Virus record (IMG/VR): IMGVR_UViG_3300006752_000172
Location: 1 to 27,302 of that record
Direction: 5' to 3' (one strand)
Source: a virus
Length of the DNA: 27,302 nt
A model generated the notes under the pieces. That model was not told the DNA's origin. It did not search any database and saw only the letters and a program-made list of their open reading frames with translations. The position numbers were made by a program, and so were the translations under genes. This document shows, one piece after another, positions 9,521 to 17,605 of the stretch (position 1 is the stretch's first letter; each line of letters starts with the position of its first letter).

Positions 9521-11709
9521 TATCTTCTACCTCCCGGATGTATGTCTAATCTAAATGTGCCTAGCTTCCAATTTTCTCCACTAGTTGTGTTTGCTACTTG
9601 TAATTCTATTTCTCTTGCTCTTACTCTTACATCTTTTTTTGTAGTCGAAGATGTACATGTAAAATTATTTGTAACAGGTGTGCTGTTTGGATAAATTCTT
9701 GTTTTAAAATTAACAGCAGTTGTTCCTGTTTGTTCAATAAAATCTGGTATAAATCTACTAATTCTCATAATGAACTCACCGTCTCCTCTTAAATCTGGCA
9801 TACCTACAGTTTGACCAGTGTTGTTTCTACGTTGGGTAATGTCAAAAGCACCTGAAGTTATAGTTCCTATAACTGCGGTTATTACTCCTCCAGCATCGAC
9901 TTGATCAGTTCCTGTTTCGTGTTCATAGTATATAGTAGTTCCGTCAGTATTTCCAGTAACATCAAACGAGTCATTATCACTAGTCGTATAATATGTTGCA
10001 TGAGGCAGAGGAAATACAGCTGAGTCTTGCCAAGCAGTTCTAGCTAGTGTGCCAACGGTCCATATAGGTCTTTTAGAAGATGAATCTAAATAATTATATG
10101 TAACCACTTTATTGACTACGTTAGATCCAGAGCTACAATAAAACCAATTAACCTCTCCAAATAAATTGTTTAATCCACAGTTAATTAGATCTCTAGCTGT
10201 AGTGTTGAGGCCTGGTCCACCTTCTGTAGTGTAGACATGGTCTTCTACCAAACAAGGCAAAGATTGTAATTGACCATCGTATGTAAAGAACCCGTTTTCT
10301 GACATCCAATAAGCCTTACCGTCTACTTCAATACAGGCGTTTTTACCAATTAGTCCACAGTTAGTGCCTACCTGTTGAAAAGAAAAAGTAAATGGAGCAC
10401 CTACAAACTGCATTAAAAACAATGCTGTATCGGTCCAAACATAAATAGCGTCTCTACCTTTTATAGCTCCCATGATTCTTGATCCATCGGCTAGTCTTTG
10501 TGTACCTGCAGTATTGTTTGCAGTTACGGTATAAGAATCTGTTTGATCAATATTCTCTTGATCAGAAAATCTGATGAACATATCATCTTGTGTAGTGTCA
10601 TCACCAACAGTTGTTTCTGTTCCAAAAAATACTAGATGTCTGTCTGGAGTAGATACTAATACGTGTCTAGATCTTGTAGGTGCATTAGGTATAAGAGTTG
10701 CTCTATTGTTTGTTGCATTTGATGGACCTGCGTCCCATTCAAAACAAGGGCCATTGTAAATAAGTGCAATTAATTTAGTACCAAAGTTATCTAAAACCCA
10801 TAGACCTGGAGAGATAGTAAAATCTGCACCAGATGCATCTCCCCACGCAACAAAGTCAGAAATATTTGTAACAGTTGCCCCACCACTGTGCGCTGCTTTT
10901 GTTGTGCCGTTTACTTCTCTAGCCCCTCCGCTTAAAGTATTTGTACCTGTGTTGTTAGCTGTGTAACTAATGTCTTCTGATCCAATTCTTATTTCTCCAG
11001 AAGAGGGAAAGGCAGCAGAACTAGTTAAAGGAATGTCAGTTACTGTGTCATTAATAGTTGAAGCTAATGTTGTGGTTGCAGGACCATTAGCTTGACCACC
11101 ATAATTTGCAGTCCCCCATCCGAAACCACCTAATTGTTGAGATGGACCGACGTTATAATAACAAAGAACAGAGGCTGACCCAGCGTTTGTTAGGGGAGTT
11201 CCTGCCTCTGCGGTATCCATAGTAATTGTAAATGTGGTTGCACTTGGAACTGATGACACCATAAATTTTTGATCTTCAAAAGTAGCATTTGTAAAAGTAG
11301 AACCAGATAAACCAGTTACGCTATCAAATAAAACAATGTCGTCTTCCAATAATCCATGAGCCCCGGTGCATGTTACAGTTACAGTGACCGAAGAAGCAGT
11401 AGTAGTAAAATCCGAACCTGTTAAAGTTGCTCGTATAGGATGTATATCGTAGTAAGTTCCGCCTGAAAAAGCGTATAAAATTTTATTAGTTCCAATAGCT
11501 GAGTATTTAACAGAGTCATTATTCTCCCAATGATGTATTGCTCTTGCAGCACCTGTTAATTTATCCGTGCCTAACTGGCTCCACCCACCTATTTTTTCAG
11601 GTGTGCCATATCTAAAACGTACATTATCACCATCAAACCATTGCCCTTCGGCTCCTGTTTCTGTGACTTGTTTGTTAAATCCTGGTGCAAATCCTAATTT
11701 TTGTAGCAT
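9520..11709 (-). CDS. Tail nozzle / hub-like structural protein (729 aa)
   Basis: The N-terminus (LGFAPGFNKQVTETGAEGQW, then FDGDNVRFRYGTPEKIGGW) and the C-terminus (WKLGTFRLDIHPGGRR) match a large all-beta tail protein common in podovirus-like phages. Its position fits the nozzle or tubular protein B (T7 gp12-like) or the P22 gp10-like hub. Residues about 105-170 hold an aHGL..dDiV.f domain. Residues about 211-283 hold a Thr/Ser-rich beta module that also occurs in two connector genes of this window. Many WG and GxxW segments suggest propeller-like blades. It starts 4 nt after the small unknown gene and is coupled by TAATG to the next gene. The assignment to nozzle rather than another hub protein is inferred. 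Confidence 0.7.
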   Translation of the reverse strand: MLQKLGFAPGFNKQVTETGAEGQWFDGDNVRFRYGTPEKIGGWSQLGTDKLTGAARAIHHWENNDSVKYSAIGTNKILYAFSGGTYYDIHPIRATLTGSDFTTTASSVTVTVTCTGAHGLLEDDIVLFDSVTGLSGSTFTNATFEDQKFMVSSVPSATTFTITMDTAEAGTPLTNAGSASVLCYYNVGPSQQLGGFGWGTANYGGQANGPATTTLASTINDTVTDIPLTSSAAFPSSGEIRIGSEDISYTANNTGTNTLSGGAREVNGTTKAAHSGGATVTNISDFVAWGDASGADFTISPGLWVLDNFGTKLIALIYNGPCFEWDAGPSNATNNRATLIPNAPTRSRHVLVSTPDRHLVFFGTETTVGDDTTQDDMFIRFSDQENIDQTDSYTVTANNTAGTQRLADGSRIMGAIKGRDAIYVWTDTALFLMQFVGAPFTFSFQQVGTNCGLIGKNACIEVDGKAYWMSENGFFTYDGQLQSLPCLVEDHVYTTEGGPGLNTTARDLINCGLNNLFGEVNWFYCSSGSNVVNKVVTYNYLDSSSKRPIWTVGTLARTAWQDSAVFPLPHATYYTTSDNDSFDVTGNTDGTTIYYEHETGTDQVDAGGVITAVIGTITSGAFDITQRRNNTGQTVGMPDLRGDGEFIMRISRFIPDFIEQTGTTAVNFKTRIYPNSTPVTNNFTCTSSTTKKDVRVRAREIELQVANTTSGENWKLGTFRLDIHPGGRR

Positions 11710-11713
11710 AATT

Positions 11714-12049
11714 CTACTCTACTTTATCAATTATTAAATTCCAAGATAAATTATCTAGCAATTCATCTAGGTTAAAATCTCTCTTATCCATAGATTTAAC
11801 GTACTCATTTAACTCTTCAGTATCAAATATAATCCATTGACTGATTGTTTCAAACACCATCTTATCAGATTTTGATTTAAAGTAACCTGTTTTTTCAGCT
11901 CTATTATCGACCTCTTTTAAGGGTCGAATATCAAATTTAAAAGTCTGGTTTCCGTTTTTTAATCTACCCTCTACGTCCCAAATTTCTTTTTTCCGTTGTT
12001 CTGGAGTTGCTAAAACAGAGTCCGATAAATAGTTTATAAAATTTTTCAA
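11714..12049 (-). CDS. Small unknown protein (111 aa) at the end of the oxygenase array
   Basis: The reading frame begins KNFINYLSDSVLATPEQRKK after the start codon. It contains an EIWDVEGRLKNGNQTFKFDI segment and ends in an acidic helical tail (NLDELLDNLSWNLIIDKVE). The only sensible start is a TTG at 12049-12047, which shares bases with the TGA stop of the previous gene; the next in-frame Met is more than 60 residues in. It lacks the HxD...H pattern of the neighbouring oxygenases and looks alpha/beta. It sits exactly between the 2OG array and the nozzle gene. I do not recognise a family with a known function. Confidence 0.65.
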   Translation of the reverse strand: MKNFINYLSDSVLATPEQRKKEIWDVEGRLKNGNQTFKFDIRPLKEVDNRAEKTGYFKSKSDKMVFETISQWIIFDTEELNEYVKSMDKRDFNLDELLDNLSWNLIIDKVE

Positions 12050-12516
12050 GGCGTTAGGTCTTCAATAAAATCTATAGCAAGAGATATTCTAGGCTTTTTA
12101 CATGGTTTTACTACATGTGATAGTTTTGAATCAAATAAAATTATTAATCCTTCTTCTTCTTTTACATTTAAAAAACCAGGGTTTAAATCAAAATACAAGG
12201 GATTTGATTCGTCAGTCTGTATAAAAATAATAGAACTAATCTGTTCAGGTTCATGGTGGTGTAGGTTAGCATGTTGACCTACCTCGTAATAATTAGCCCA
12301 CCAACAAGACGCTTTAAATTTAATTTTTGTAGATTGTAAAAGTTTTTTAGATATTTTGTTTTTAAGAAAATCAAAAAAAATATAATCTGGATTAAACCCA
12401 GACGTTAAAGCTTTAACATTATTTAAATCTTTTTTCCAATTTTGTTTAGATAATAATATTTCTTTTTTAATGTCATTAATTAATTCTTTAGAAATACTTA
12501 AAGAAGTTAAAAACAT
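12046..12516 (-). CDS. 2OG-Fe(II) oxygenase-like protein, HxH subclass (156 aa)
   Basis: The N-terminal 65 residues are helical. The beta-helix core starts at CWWANYYEVGQHANLHHH. The putative metal site is His86-x-His88 (Glu89 adjacent), then His134 in KLSHVVKP, with Arg143 in PRISLAIDF as the 2-oxoglutarate carboxylate anchor. The core pattern (W..yy..g..n..H.H, then SSIIFIQ, then G.iilFdS.lsH) is that of the TIGR02466/2OG-FeII_Oxy_5-type families. It is the last oxygenase of the array and starts by TAATG coupling from the previous member. The substrate is unknown. Whether an HxH site binds iron like the classical HxD site is not settled by sequence. Confidence 0.75.
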   Translation of the reverse strand: MFLTSLSISKELINDIKKEILLSKQNWKKDLNNVKALTSGFNPDYIFFDFLKNKISKKLLQSTKIKFKASCWWANYYEVGQHANLHHHEPEQISSIIFIQTDESNPLYFDLNPGFLNVKEEEGLIILFDSKLSHVVKPCKKPRISLAIDFIEDLTP

Positions 12517-13142
12517 TACTTTTTAAACCAAGAAGGTAACCCTAAATGTGGACGTTTATCAAACATGTTTTGTTCAGCTCCCGGTGTTTTAGAATTATTA
12601 TAATGTAAAAAAACTTGAACACATTCATCTCCATTAAATTTTTTTCTCCAATGTTCTAATTCACAACCAGAGTAAACTAACATATCACCTGGATTTAAAT
12701 CTACTTTAACACCCTTCATACCTTTCTTACCTGAGGGTTCTAAATATATAGGCCACGCATCTCCACCTAAATTCATAGTAGTAGATATCTCACAACTAAA
12801 TCTATCCTTGTGTCTTTTAAGTTCATCACCTTTTTTATAAATTCTTGCATAAGTGTAAGCTGGGTATAATTTTAAACCCGTGGCTTTTTCCATTTGTGGT
12901 TGACATTTTAACAATAAAGTTTCCATAGCAATATTAGCATAATGAGAATATGTATTAGGTATTTGACCATTTACAGGATCTTCATACTCTCCGATAATAG
13001 TTTCAAATGGTGAAAAATATTTAAATTTTCGGCAAGTATCATATACTTGTTTTTGTATACTAAAGTAATTTGCAATAAAAGTTGCAAGATCATTTGATAT
13101 AGCTTTTTTAATTACTGTATATTTATTTTTTTTAAAAGACAT
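12516..13142 (-). CDS. 2OG-Fe(II) oxygenase, HxD subclass (208 aa)
   Basis: The motif DELKRHKDRFSCEISTTMNL gives His111 and Asp113. LEHWRKKF gives His164. The usual 2OG-binding Arg position is occupied by GDECVQVFLHY, so Gln176 or another residue may replace it. A LNPGDMLVYSG strand precedes the second His, as in dioxygenases of the prolyl-hydroxylase type. This form, ending with PHLGLPSWF, is one I know from marine phages and bacteria. I chose the ATG at 13142 over an in-frame GTG at 13148. It overlaps the end of the preceding member by 11 nt and is coupled by TAATG to the next one. Confidence 0.85.
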   Translation of the reverse strand: MSFKKNKYTVIKKAISNDLATFIANYFSIQKQVYDTCRKFKYFSPFETIIGEYEDPVNGQIPNTYSHYANIAMETLLLKCQPQMEKATGLKLYPAYTYARIYKKGDELKRHKDRFSCEISTTMNLGGDAWPIYLEPSGKKGMKGVKVDLNPGDMLVYSGCELEHWRKKFNGDECVQVFLHYNNSKTPGAEQNMFDKRPHLGLPSWFKK

Positions 13143-13635
13143 TTCCACTCACTATTAATCTATTATTATTTTTATTTGGACGAACTTCGTGTGGTAAAAA
13201 ACCAGGAAATATTAAAAGTGTTCCAGGAATAAATTTAAATGATATTGATTGATTTGTATTTATATAAGGAAAACCTACATCATAGAATACAGTAGGTGAT
13301 GATTTTTCATTACCTTCTATAAACCATACAAATGATTTTTCATCACTGTCATGTACATGTAAAGAATGATAACTATTTTTTAAATACTTTTGAACCCAAC
13401 AATTTTTTAATTTTAAATTATGTTTTTCAAAAATATCTTTTAATTGTTTATTAATAAATTCTTTAAACACTATACTTTCATCTGTATTATCCATTGCTTC
13501 GTAATATGAATTTAAATTCATTTCAGGGTTGTGTTTATCCTTTTTCAAAGAAACCTGTTTTATCTTTTTTAAAACATCCTTTTTAATTTCTATATACTCT
13601 TCTATTAAATAATAACTAAAAGTATGTCTATACAT
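13132..13635 (-). CDS. 2OG-Fe(II) oxygenase-like protein, HxH subclass (167 aa)
   Basis: The N-terminal 70 residues are Lys-rich helix. The core begins with NCWVQKYLKNSYHSLHVHDS, placing His93-x-His95 (Asp96 adjacent) at the metal site. GTLLIFPGFLPHEVRPN supplies His149, and Arg159 in NNRLIVSGNVF is the expected 2OG anchor. The IPGTLLIFPG strand is typical of TIGR02466-like members. Its start forms an 8-nt overlap (ATGTATAG) with the upstream gene, so it is probably co-translated. The region is very AT-rich. The function is predicted only at fold level. Confidence 0.8.
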   Translation of the reverse strand: MYRHTFSYYLIEEYIEIKKDVLKKIKQVSLKKDKHNPEMNLNSYYEAMDNTDESIVFKEFINKQLKDIFEKHNLKLKNCWVQKYLKNSYHSLHVHDSDEKSFVWFIEGNEKSSPTVFYDVGFPYINTNQSISFKFIPGTLLIFPGFLPHEVRPNKNNNRLIVSGNVF

Positions 13636-14221
13636 TTTTTTCTCCTAAAAAACAATTGATTGAATATCTAGTTCCTTTTGTAATAGGTTCTGTACCATGG
13701 ATCCAAATAGGTTCAGCAGGAAAAAACAAACAGTCTCCTGTTTTAAGGGTTTCTTTTATTTGCCCGTTAAAAAATCTAAACTCACCACCTTCATAATTTT
13801 CGTTTAAGTTAATAGTACAAGACCCTCTATAGGTACCACCTACATCAGTGTGGTCTTTAATACACTGACCTTTAGAATATTTTAATATCCTAATGTTTTC
13901 TGTGTAACAAATGCTCCTTGCTTCATAAGTAGATAAAACATTTTTTTGAATATATGATTCATATTGCCTAACAACCTCACCTATTATATCTGCTGCTAAA
14001 AGAAAAGCATCATTTAGTTCTTTGCTTTTATTACACATTTTAGACAAAGATATACATTTAAAATTATCTTCCTCTCTTTTTTTTGAAATGTATTTATAAC
14101 TACTTTCTTTCTCACTGAGAGTACTGTTATTTTCATACAATTTTATAAAATTGTCACAAGTTTGTTTATCAACAAATTTATTAATTCTTAATTTAAGATC
14201 TTTTATTTTTATATTATTCAT
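13628..14221 (-). CDS. 2OG-Fe(II) oxygenase, HxD prolyl-hydroxylase-like (197 aa)
   Basis: This is one of the clearest members of the array. YSKGQCIKDHTDVGGTYRG gives His124 and Asp126. LNENYEGGEFRFFNG is the standard GGEL/GGEF strand of prolyl-4-hydroxylase-like enzymes. WIHGTEPITKGTRYSINCFL supplies His175 and Arg185. All four expected catalytic or binding residues are therefore present. It overlaps its upstream neighbour by ATGAATAA and its downstream neighbour by ATGTATAG. The predicted reaction is Fe(II)- and 2-oxoglutarate-dependent hydroxylation. The substrate could be a protein side chain, nucleic acid or small molecule. Confidence 0.88.
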   Translation of the reverse strand: MNNIKIKDLKLRINKFVDKQTCDNFIKLYENNSTLSEKESSYKYISKKREEDNFKCISLSKMCNKSKELNDAFLLAADIIGEVVRQYESYIQKNVLSTYEARSICYTENIRILKYSKGQCIKDHTDVGGTYRGSCTINLNENYEGGEFRFFNGQIKETLKTGDCLFFPAEPIWIHGTEPITKGTRYSINCFLGEKNV

Positions 14222-14834
14222 TTATCTTGAGTTCAGTTTTGTGGTGAATATCTCCCAAAACACCCTTTACGAAAGTATTAAAAGATAAACTAATTCTTAA
14301 ATCTTCTGTTTGTTTTACCGGCACAGAATGAGATAGTGAAGAAGGAAATAAAATAATATCTCCAGTATTAACAGGTAATGACCAAAGTTCAGAGTTAAAT
14401 TCGTTGTATTCTTTTCTGTTAAAACTTAAATTATTGTACCTTTGCGAATGAAAGTTTATCTCATCTTTAGATGCTTTGATATATATAACACCAGAAACAA
14501 TAGAGTTTGAATGAGTGTGTTGATGATGGTATTGATTTTTTTCTGTTAAATTTAACCAGGATTGAGTTATGTGGGGGGTAACATTATCGCTTGGTTGTAC
14601 TATCTTATCAAAATAATCTTTTAAAATAACATGCAATTCATTTTTTAATTTACTTAATATTTTATTTTCTAAGATATAAGAGTCTAAACTCATAATGTTT
14701 CCGGTATTATCTCGTAAATTTTTAAAGCTATCCTCAAAGAAAAGTTTTTCTTTTTTGTTAAATTCCCTATTTAAATTTGATCTATATACTGGTGTTGGAA
14801 ACAAACCTATGATTTCAATTTTTTTATTATCCAT
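14214..14834 (-). CDS. 2OG-Fe(II) oxygenase-like protein, TIGR02466 type, HxH subclass (206 aa)
   Basis: The N-terminus (IEIIGLFPTPVYRSNL) is the LFPTPVy start typical of the TIGR02466/2OG-FeII_Oxy_5 family. SWLNLTEKNQYHHQHTHSNS gives His106-x-His108, followed by the family's SGVIYIKA strand. GDIILFPSSLSHSVPV gives His169, and EDLRISLSFN gives Arg180. Length and motif order match the family well. The start overlaps the stop of the previous member as ATGGATAA, and the same kind of 8-nt overlap joins it to the next. The HxH pair is typical for this family as I know it, not evidence of inactivation. Confidence 0.85.
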   Translation of the reverse strand: MDNKKIEIIGLFPTPVYRSNLNREFNKKEKLFFEDSFKNLRDNTGNIMSLDSYILENKILSKLKNELHVILKDYFDKIVQPSDNVTPHITQSWLNLTEKNQYHHQHTHSNSIVSGVIYIKASKDEINFHSQRYNNLSFNRKEYNEFNSELWSLPVNTGDIILFPSSLSHSVPVKQTEDLRISLSFNTFVKGVLGDIHHKTELKINE

Positions 14835-15354
14835 TACGTTCTATGTTTAGCCATCCTGTAACAATGTATTTTTCTTCTGTTGGTGAAACTATACCTGCAT
14901 GTGGGTGAGTAAAATCTGCAGGCCATATTAAAAGATTTCCTTTAATAGCTTTAAAAACTTTATTCTGTAGAGGAAATCTTGTCCCTCCTTGATCCTTTAT
15001 TGTATTTAAATAAAGCATATATACTAATTGTCTACGGCAATCTGTATAGGATCTTTCATAGTGAATATTTGTAAACCCAACATTAGTTGAATAATGTTGA
15101 ATCTTATTTTGAAACTGTGTTTTAAGACTATTTGTAATGTTATATTTTCTTGAATAGCTAACTACACACTCAGATAAATATTTAAAAAATTGAATTATAA
15201 TTGGGTGTCTTGATTCGTTAAAAAACAAAAGATCTATTGTATTATTTATATCTTTTCTAAAACCTTTATGCTCATTATGTGTTCTATAATATTCAAGTAA
15301 ATCATCACAATGTTCTAGAGGTATCTTATATTTTTCTATAAAATTGTTTTTCAT
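14827..15354 (-). CDS. 2OG-Fe(II) oxygenase-like protein, HxE subclass (175 aa)
   Basis: GFTNIHYERSYTDCRRQLVY places His98 and Glu100 where HxD normally occurs. A QGGTRFPLQNKVF segment corresponds to the GGET strand. LLIWPADFTHPHAG supplies the distal His (150 or 152), and EEKYIVTGWLNI has Lys162 where Arg is usual. The WPAdfTHpH...KYIvTGW ending is shared with a known phage and bacterial 2OG-oxygenase subgroup. I chose the ATG at 15354 because it forms TAATG with the upstream stop; an upstream TTG or GTG-type extension would overlap that gene by about 50 nt. Ligand substitutions make activity less certain than for its neighbours. Confidence 0.75.
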   Translation of the reverse strand: MKNNFIEKYKIPLEHCDDLLEYYRTHNEHKGFRKDINNTIDLLFFNESRHPIIIQFFKYLSECVVSYSRKYNITNSLKTQFQNKIQHYSTNVGFTNIHYERSYTDCRRQLVYMLYLNTIKDQGGTRFPLQNKVFKAIKGNLLIWPADFTHPHAGIVSPTEEKYIVTGWLNIERNG

Positions 15355-15842
15355 TAAAAGTAATTTATATTTATAGATATTCTTTGTTTGTGGTTTGTGC
15401 AATTTGTAGCATAATGTTCAACACTACTGTTAAATAAAACCATTCTGTTTTGCACGCAATCAACTTTATCTTTACCAATTTTAGTGTAACCGTTTGTTGT
15501 ATTGATGTAATACAAAGCAACATTGCAATCATACGGCTGATCTTTGTGGTAATCACCTTTTATTATTTTAGAATCAAGAGTTTTTAAAATAGCCATAACT
15601 CTAATCAAGCTTTTAACTTTTAATTTAGTTATTAATGGTTTTATTAAATCAAAATTATTTGATGTTATATATCCACCATCATCCTCTTTATAAAAACTAT
15701 GTGCTAAATGAAATATATTTTTTCTATTTAAATATGCTATAGAATTATTTTGAAAATACCAAGGAAAGGTATCTGATTCTAAAACTTTTTTTAAAGGAAG
15801 ATATTCATCATCAGTTAAAAAATTATCTATAATTTTGTACAT
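15354..15842 (-). CDS. 2OG-Fe(II) oxygenase, HxD subclass (162 aa), paralogue of 16476-16970
   Basis: It starts MYKIIDNFLTDDEYLPLKKV at the ATG at 15842, which forms TAATG with the previous stop. IKGDYHKDQPYDCNVALYYI gives His99 and Asp101. SSVEHYATNC gives His143, and QRISININYF gives Arg154. The NTTNGYTK, QNRMVLFNSS and C-terminal ININYF segments align closely with the gene at 16476-16970, marking the two as paralogues separated by one unrelated-subclass member. This subgroup occurs commonly in marine cyanophage-type genomes. The substrate is unknown. Confidence 0.85.
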   Translation of the reverse strand: MYKIIDNFLTDDEYLPLKKVLESDTFPWYFQNNSIAYLNRKNIFHLAHSFYKEDDGGYITSNNFDLIKPLITKLKVKSLIRVMAILKTLDSKIIKGDYHKDQPYDCNVALYYINTTNGYTKIGKDKVDCVQNRMVLFNSSVEHYATNCTNHKQRISININYF

Positions 15843-16474
15843 TAAGTACCTTTCGCCATCTCCTTTGGTATCGCTTGTATATTCCAATGTATAAACCTAA
15901 AAGGCTCTAAGCCTAAATCTACAGAAAACTCATGTTCCATATAACCTGGAAATATCATTAGAGTTCCTGGTTTAGGTTTAAAGTTTACTATGTCTGCGCC
16001 AGGCCACACCGTCCCTTCTTCAGGTTTCATTTTTAATTTAGTAGCTCTTGCTCCCGTTCTAGGTTCATGCATAATTGGATGAGAAGTCTTTTCACTACAT
16101 TTTAAAAAATAAAATCCAGAAACATGTTGATTCCAATGTACATGCGCTGAATGGTGACCACCACCTTTTTTAGCAAACTCTTGTACCCACAATTCTGAAA
16201 AAAAAGTTTGATAGTGAGACATATCAAAACCTTGTGCATCTAGAAACTGCCAAGACTTTTCACCAATATATTTTTTAAAATCTAAAAACTTAGTGTCTCC
16301 TATTAAATTTGGTGAATGAAAACTTCTACCAAAATCACCATGTTTTTTTATATATTCTTTTTGAAATTTTTTCGCATCTTTTATATATTTATCAGAAGCT
16401 TTATTTAAAGACGTTAGAAACTCAGGTTTATAATCAAACCAAAGTGTTGTTGAAAAATAATTACTAGCTTGCAT
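15842..16474 (-). CDS. 2OG-Fe(II) oxygenase-like protein, HxH subclass (210 aa)
   Basis: SELWVQEFAKKGGGHHSAHV leads into His111-x-His113 (HVHWNQHVSGFYFLK), the TIGR02466-like arrangement in which HxH is followed by an SGfYfl strand. KPKPGTLMIFPGYMEHEFSV supplies His181, and PFRFIHWNIQAIP supplies Arg193. A Lys-rich helical N-terminal region precedes the core. It starts 1 nt after the preceding stop and ends in the TAATG junction with the next member. It is one of the longer and better-conserved members, and a functional enzyme is likely. The substrate is not evident. Confidence 0.82.
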   Translation of the reverse strand: MQASNYFSTTLWFDYKPEFLTSLNKASDKYIKDAKKFQKEYIKKHGDFGRSFHSPNLIGDTKFLDFKKYIGEKSWQFLDAQGFDMSHYQTFFSELWVQEFAKKGGGHHSAHVHWNQHVSGFYFLKCSEKTSHPIMHEPRTGARATKLKMKPEEGTVWPGADIVNFKPKPGTLMIFPGYMEHEFSVDLGLEPFRFIHWNIQAIPKEMAKGT

Positions 16475-16475
16475 A

Positions 16476-16970
16476 TTAAAAATAATTTATATTAAGGCTT
16501 AGTCTCGCCCATTGGTTAGAACAATCAGTACTTTTGTGCCAGTAGCTTGAATCAAAAATTAACATCCTATTTGCAACACTTTCAATCTTTGTACCATCTT
16601 TAAATTTAGTATAACCATCATTTGTATTTATATAAAATACTGCTGTCTTGTTTTTAAATTGATAATCTATGTGCCACCCATGTTCAGATACTTTATCCTT
16701 ACCTGGAAACAAATTTGTTCTAAGTCTTAACAAAGCTTTAACCCCTAATTTTTTTAATAAAGGTTCAAATTTACCAAAATGAGGAGAATGAATTTTATGA
16801 TCTATAAATAAAGTATGTGTCTGATAATAAAGGTTACCAAGTTTTTCACCTTTATTTGTTATTTCTCTACAAACAAACCAACCAAAATCGTTAGCTTCAT
16901 ACAAATCAACAAGTTCATTGAAATAAGATTGTTCTAAAAAATTATCAATTACTTTATATTTATTTTTCAT
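16476..16970 (-). CDS. 2OG-Fe(II) oxygenase, HxD subclass (164 aa), paralogue of 15354-15842
   Basis: It begins MKNKYKVIDNFLEQSYFNEL. VSEHGWHIDYQFKNKTAVFY supplies His100 and Asp102. FDSSYWHKSTDCSNQW supplies His145, and ARLSLNINYF supplies Arg156. The ligand spacing and the terminal NINYF closely match the paralogue 15354-15842. All classical residues are intact. It starts 1 nt after the stop of the upstream hydroxylase and lies 1 nt before the next gene, so the run is effectively a single polycistron. Confidence 0.87.
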   Translation of the reverse strand: MKNKYKVIDNFLEQSYFNELVDLYEANDFGWFVCREITNKGEKLGNLYYQTHTLFIDHKIHSPHFGKFEPLLKKLGVKALLRLRTNLFPGKDKVSEHGWHIDYQFKNKTAVFYINTNDGYTKFKDGTKIESVANRMLIFDSSYWHKSTDCSNQWARLSLNINYF

Positions 16971-16971
16971 A

Positions 16972-17604
16972 TTATTTAAATGGGTATCCTAAATGCCATA
17001 ATACAAGACTATATCTTGTGCCTGACGTTACCGGTTTAACTCTATGCCATGTGTTGGATGGAAAAATTATTATAGATCCTTTAGGTAAAATTTCTTTTGC
17101 CTGAACTACATGTTTAGATTCATCTCTTAAAGAGGGATCATAGTTTCTAAAATCAAATTCTAACTCTCCCCCTTCATACTCTGACCCATCTGTTAGTTGA
17201 CAGGTCATAGATAATTTTCTTACTTTTCCATTTTCAGGTCCCTCTTTTTCATAAGGTTTATCCCAGCTATCGCAATGCCAATCATAATACTGATTTAATT
17301 TATATTTTGTAAACTGACACGATTCAGAAAAATCCCAACTGTAGTTCCAACCAGCATTTTTGTTAGCTGCCCTAACATATGGATGCACTTCTTTATAAAT
17401 CCAATTATCATTTAACCAAACAACATTACAGTTTCTAGTATTTTTCATAAACCTTAATTGTTCTTTGGTTAATTTTTTATCATCAAAACCACCTGTTCTT
17501 GCTATTTCTTCTTTTTGAGATAAACCTAATCGAATAACTTCATCACAAAACCTCGGTGTTAATACTGATTTGAAATACCAAAATTTAGCAGGGGCAGTAT
17601 CCAT
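16972..17604 (-). CDS. PKHD-type 2OG-Fe(II) hydroxylase (210 aa)
   Basis: This is the most canonical member of the array. NQYYDWHCDSWDKP supplies His110 and Asp112. SEYEGGELEFDF is the GGEL strand. GSIIIFPSNTWHRVKPVTSG supplies His187, and GTRYSLVLWHLG supplies Arg197. This pattern is that of PKHD/prolyl-4-hydroxylase-type enzymes. I chose the ATG at 17604, 1 nt after the previous stop. An upstream TTG would extend the protein by 11 residues, giving a 32-nt overlap without improving the match. Fe(II)/2OG-dependent hydroxylation is well supported. The substrate is unknown. Confidence 0.9.
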   Translation of the reverse strand: MDTAPAKFWYFKSVLTPRFCDEVIRLGLSQKEEIARTGGFDDKKLTKEQLRFMKNTRNCNVVWLNDNWIYKEVHPYVRAANKNAGWNYSWDFSESCQFTKYKLNQYYDWHCDSWDKPYEKEGPENGKVRKLSMTCQLTDGSEYEGGELEFDFRNYDPSLRDESKHVVQAKEILPKGSIIIFPSNTWHRVKPVTSGTRYSLVLWHLGYPFK

Positions 17605-17605
17605 T

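Noticed and set aside
15371-15556. 61-codon minus-strand frame within an oxygenase gene
   Set aside because: It is fully inside a gene with intact catalytic motifs in another frame, and its translation has no recognisable features.
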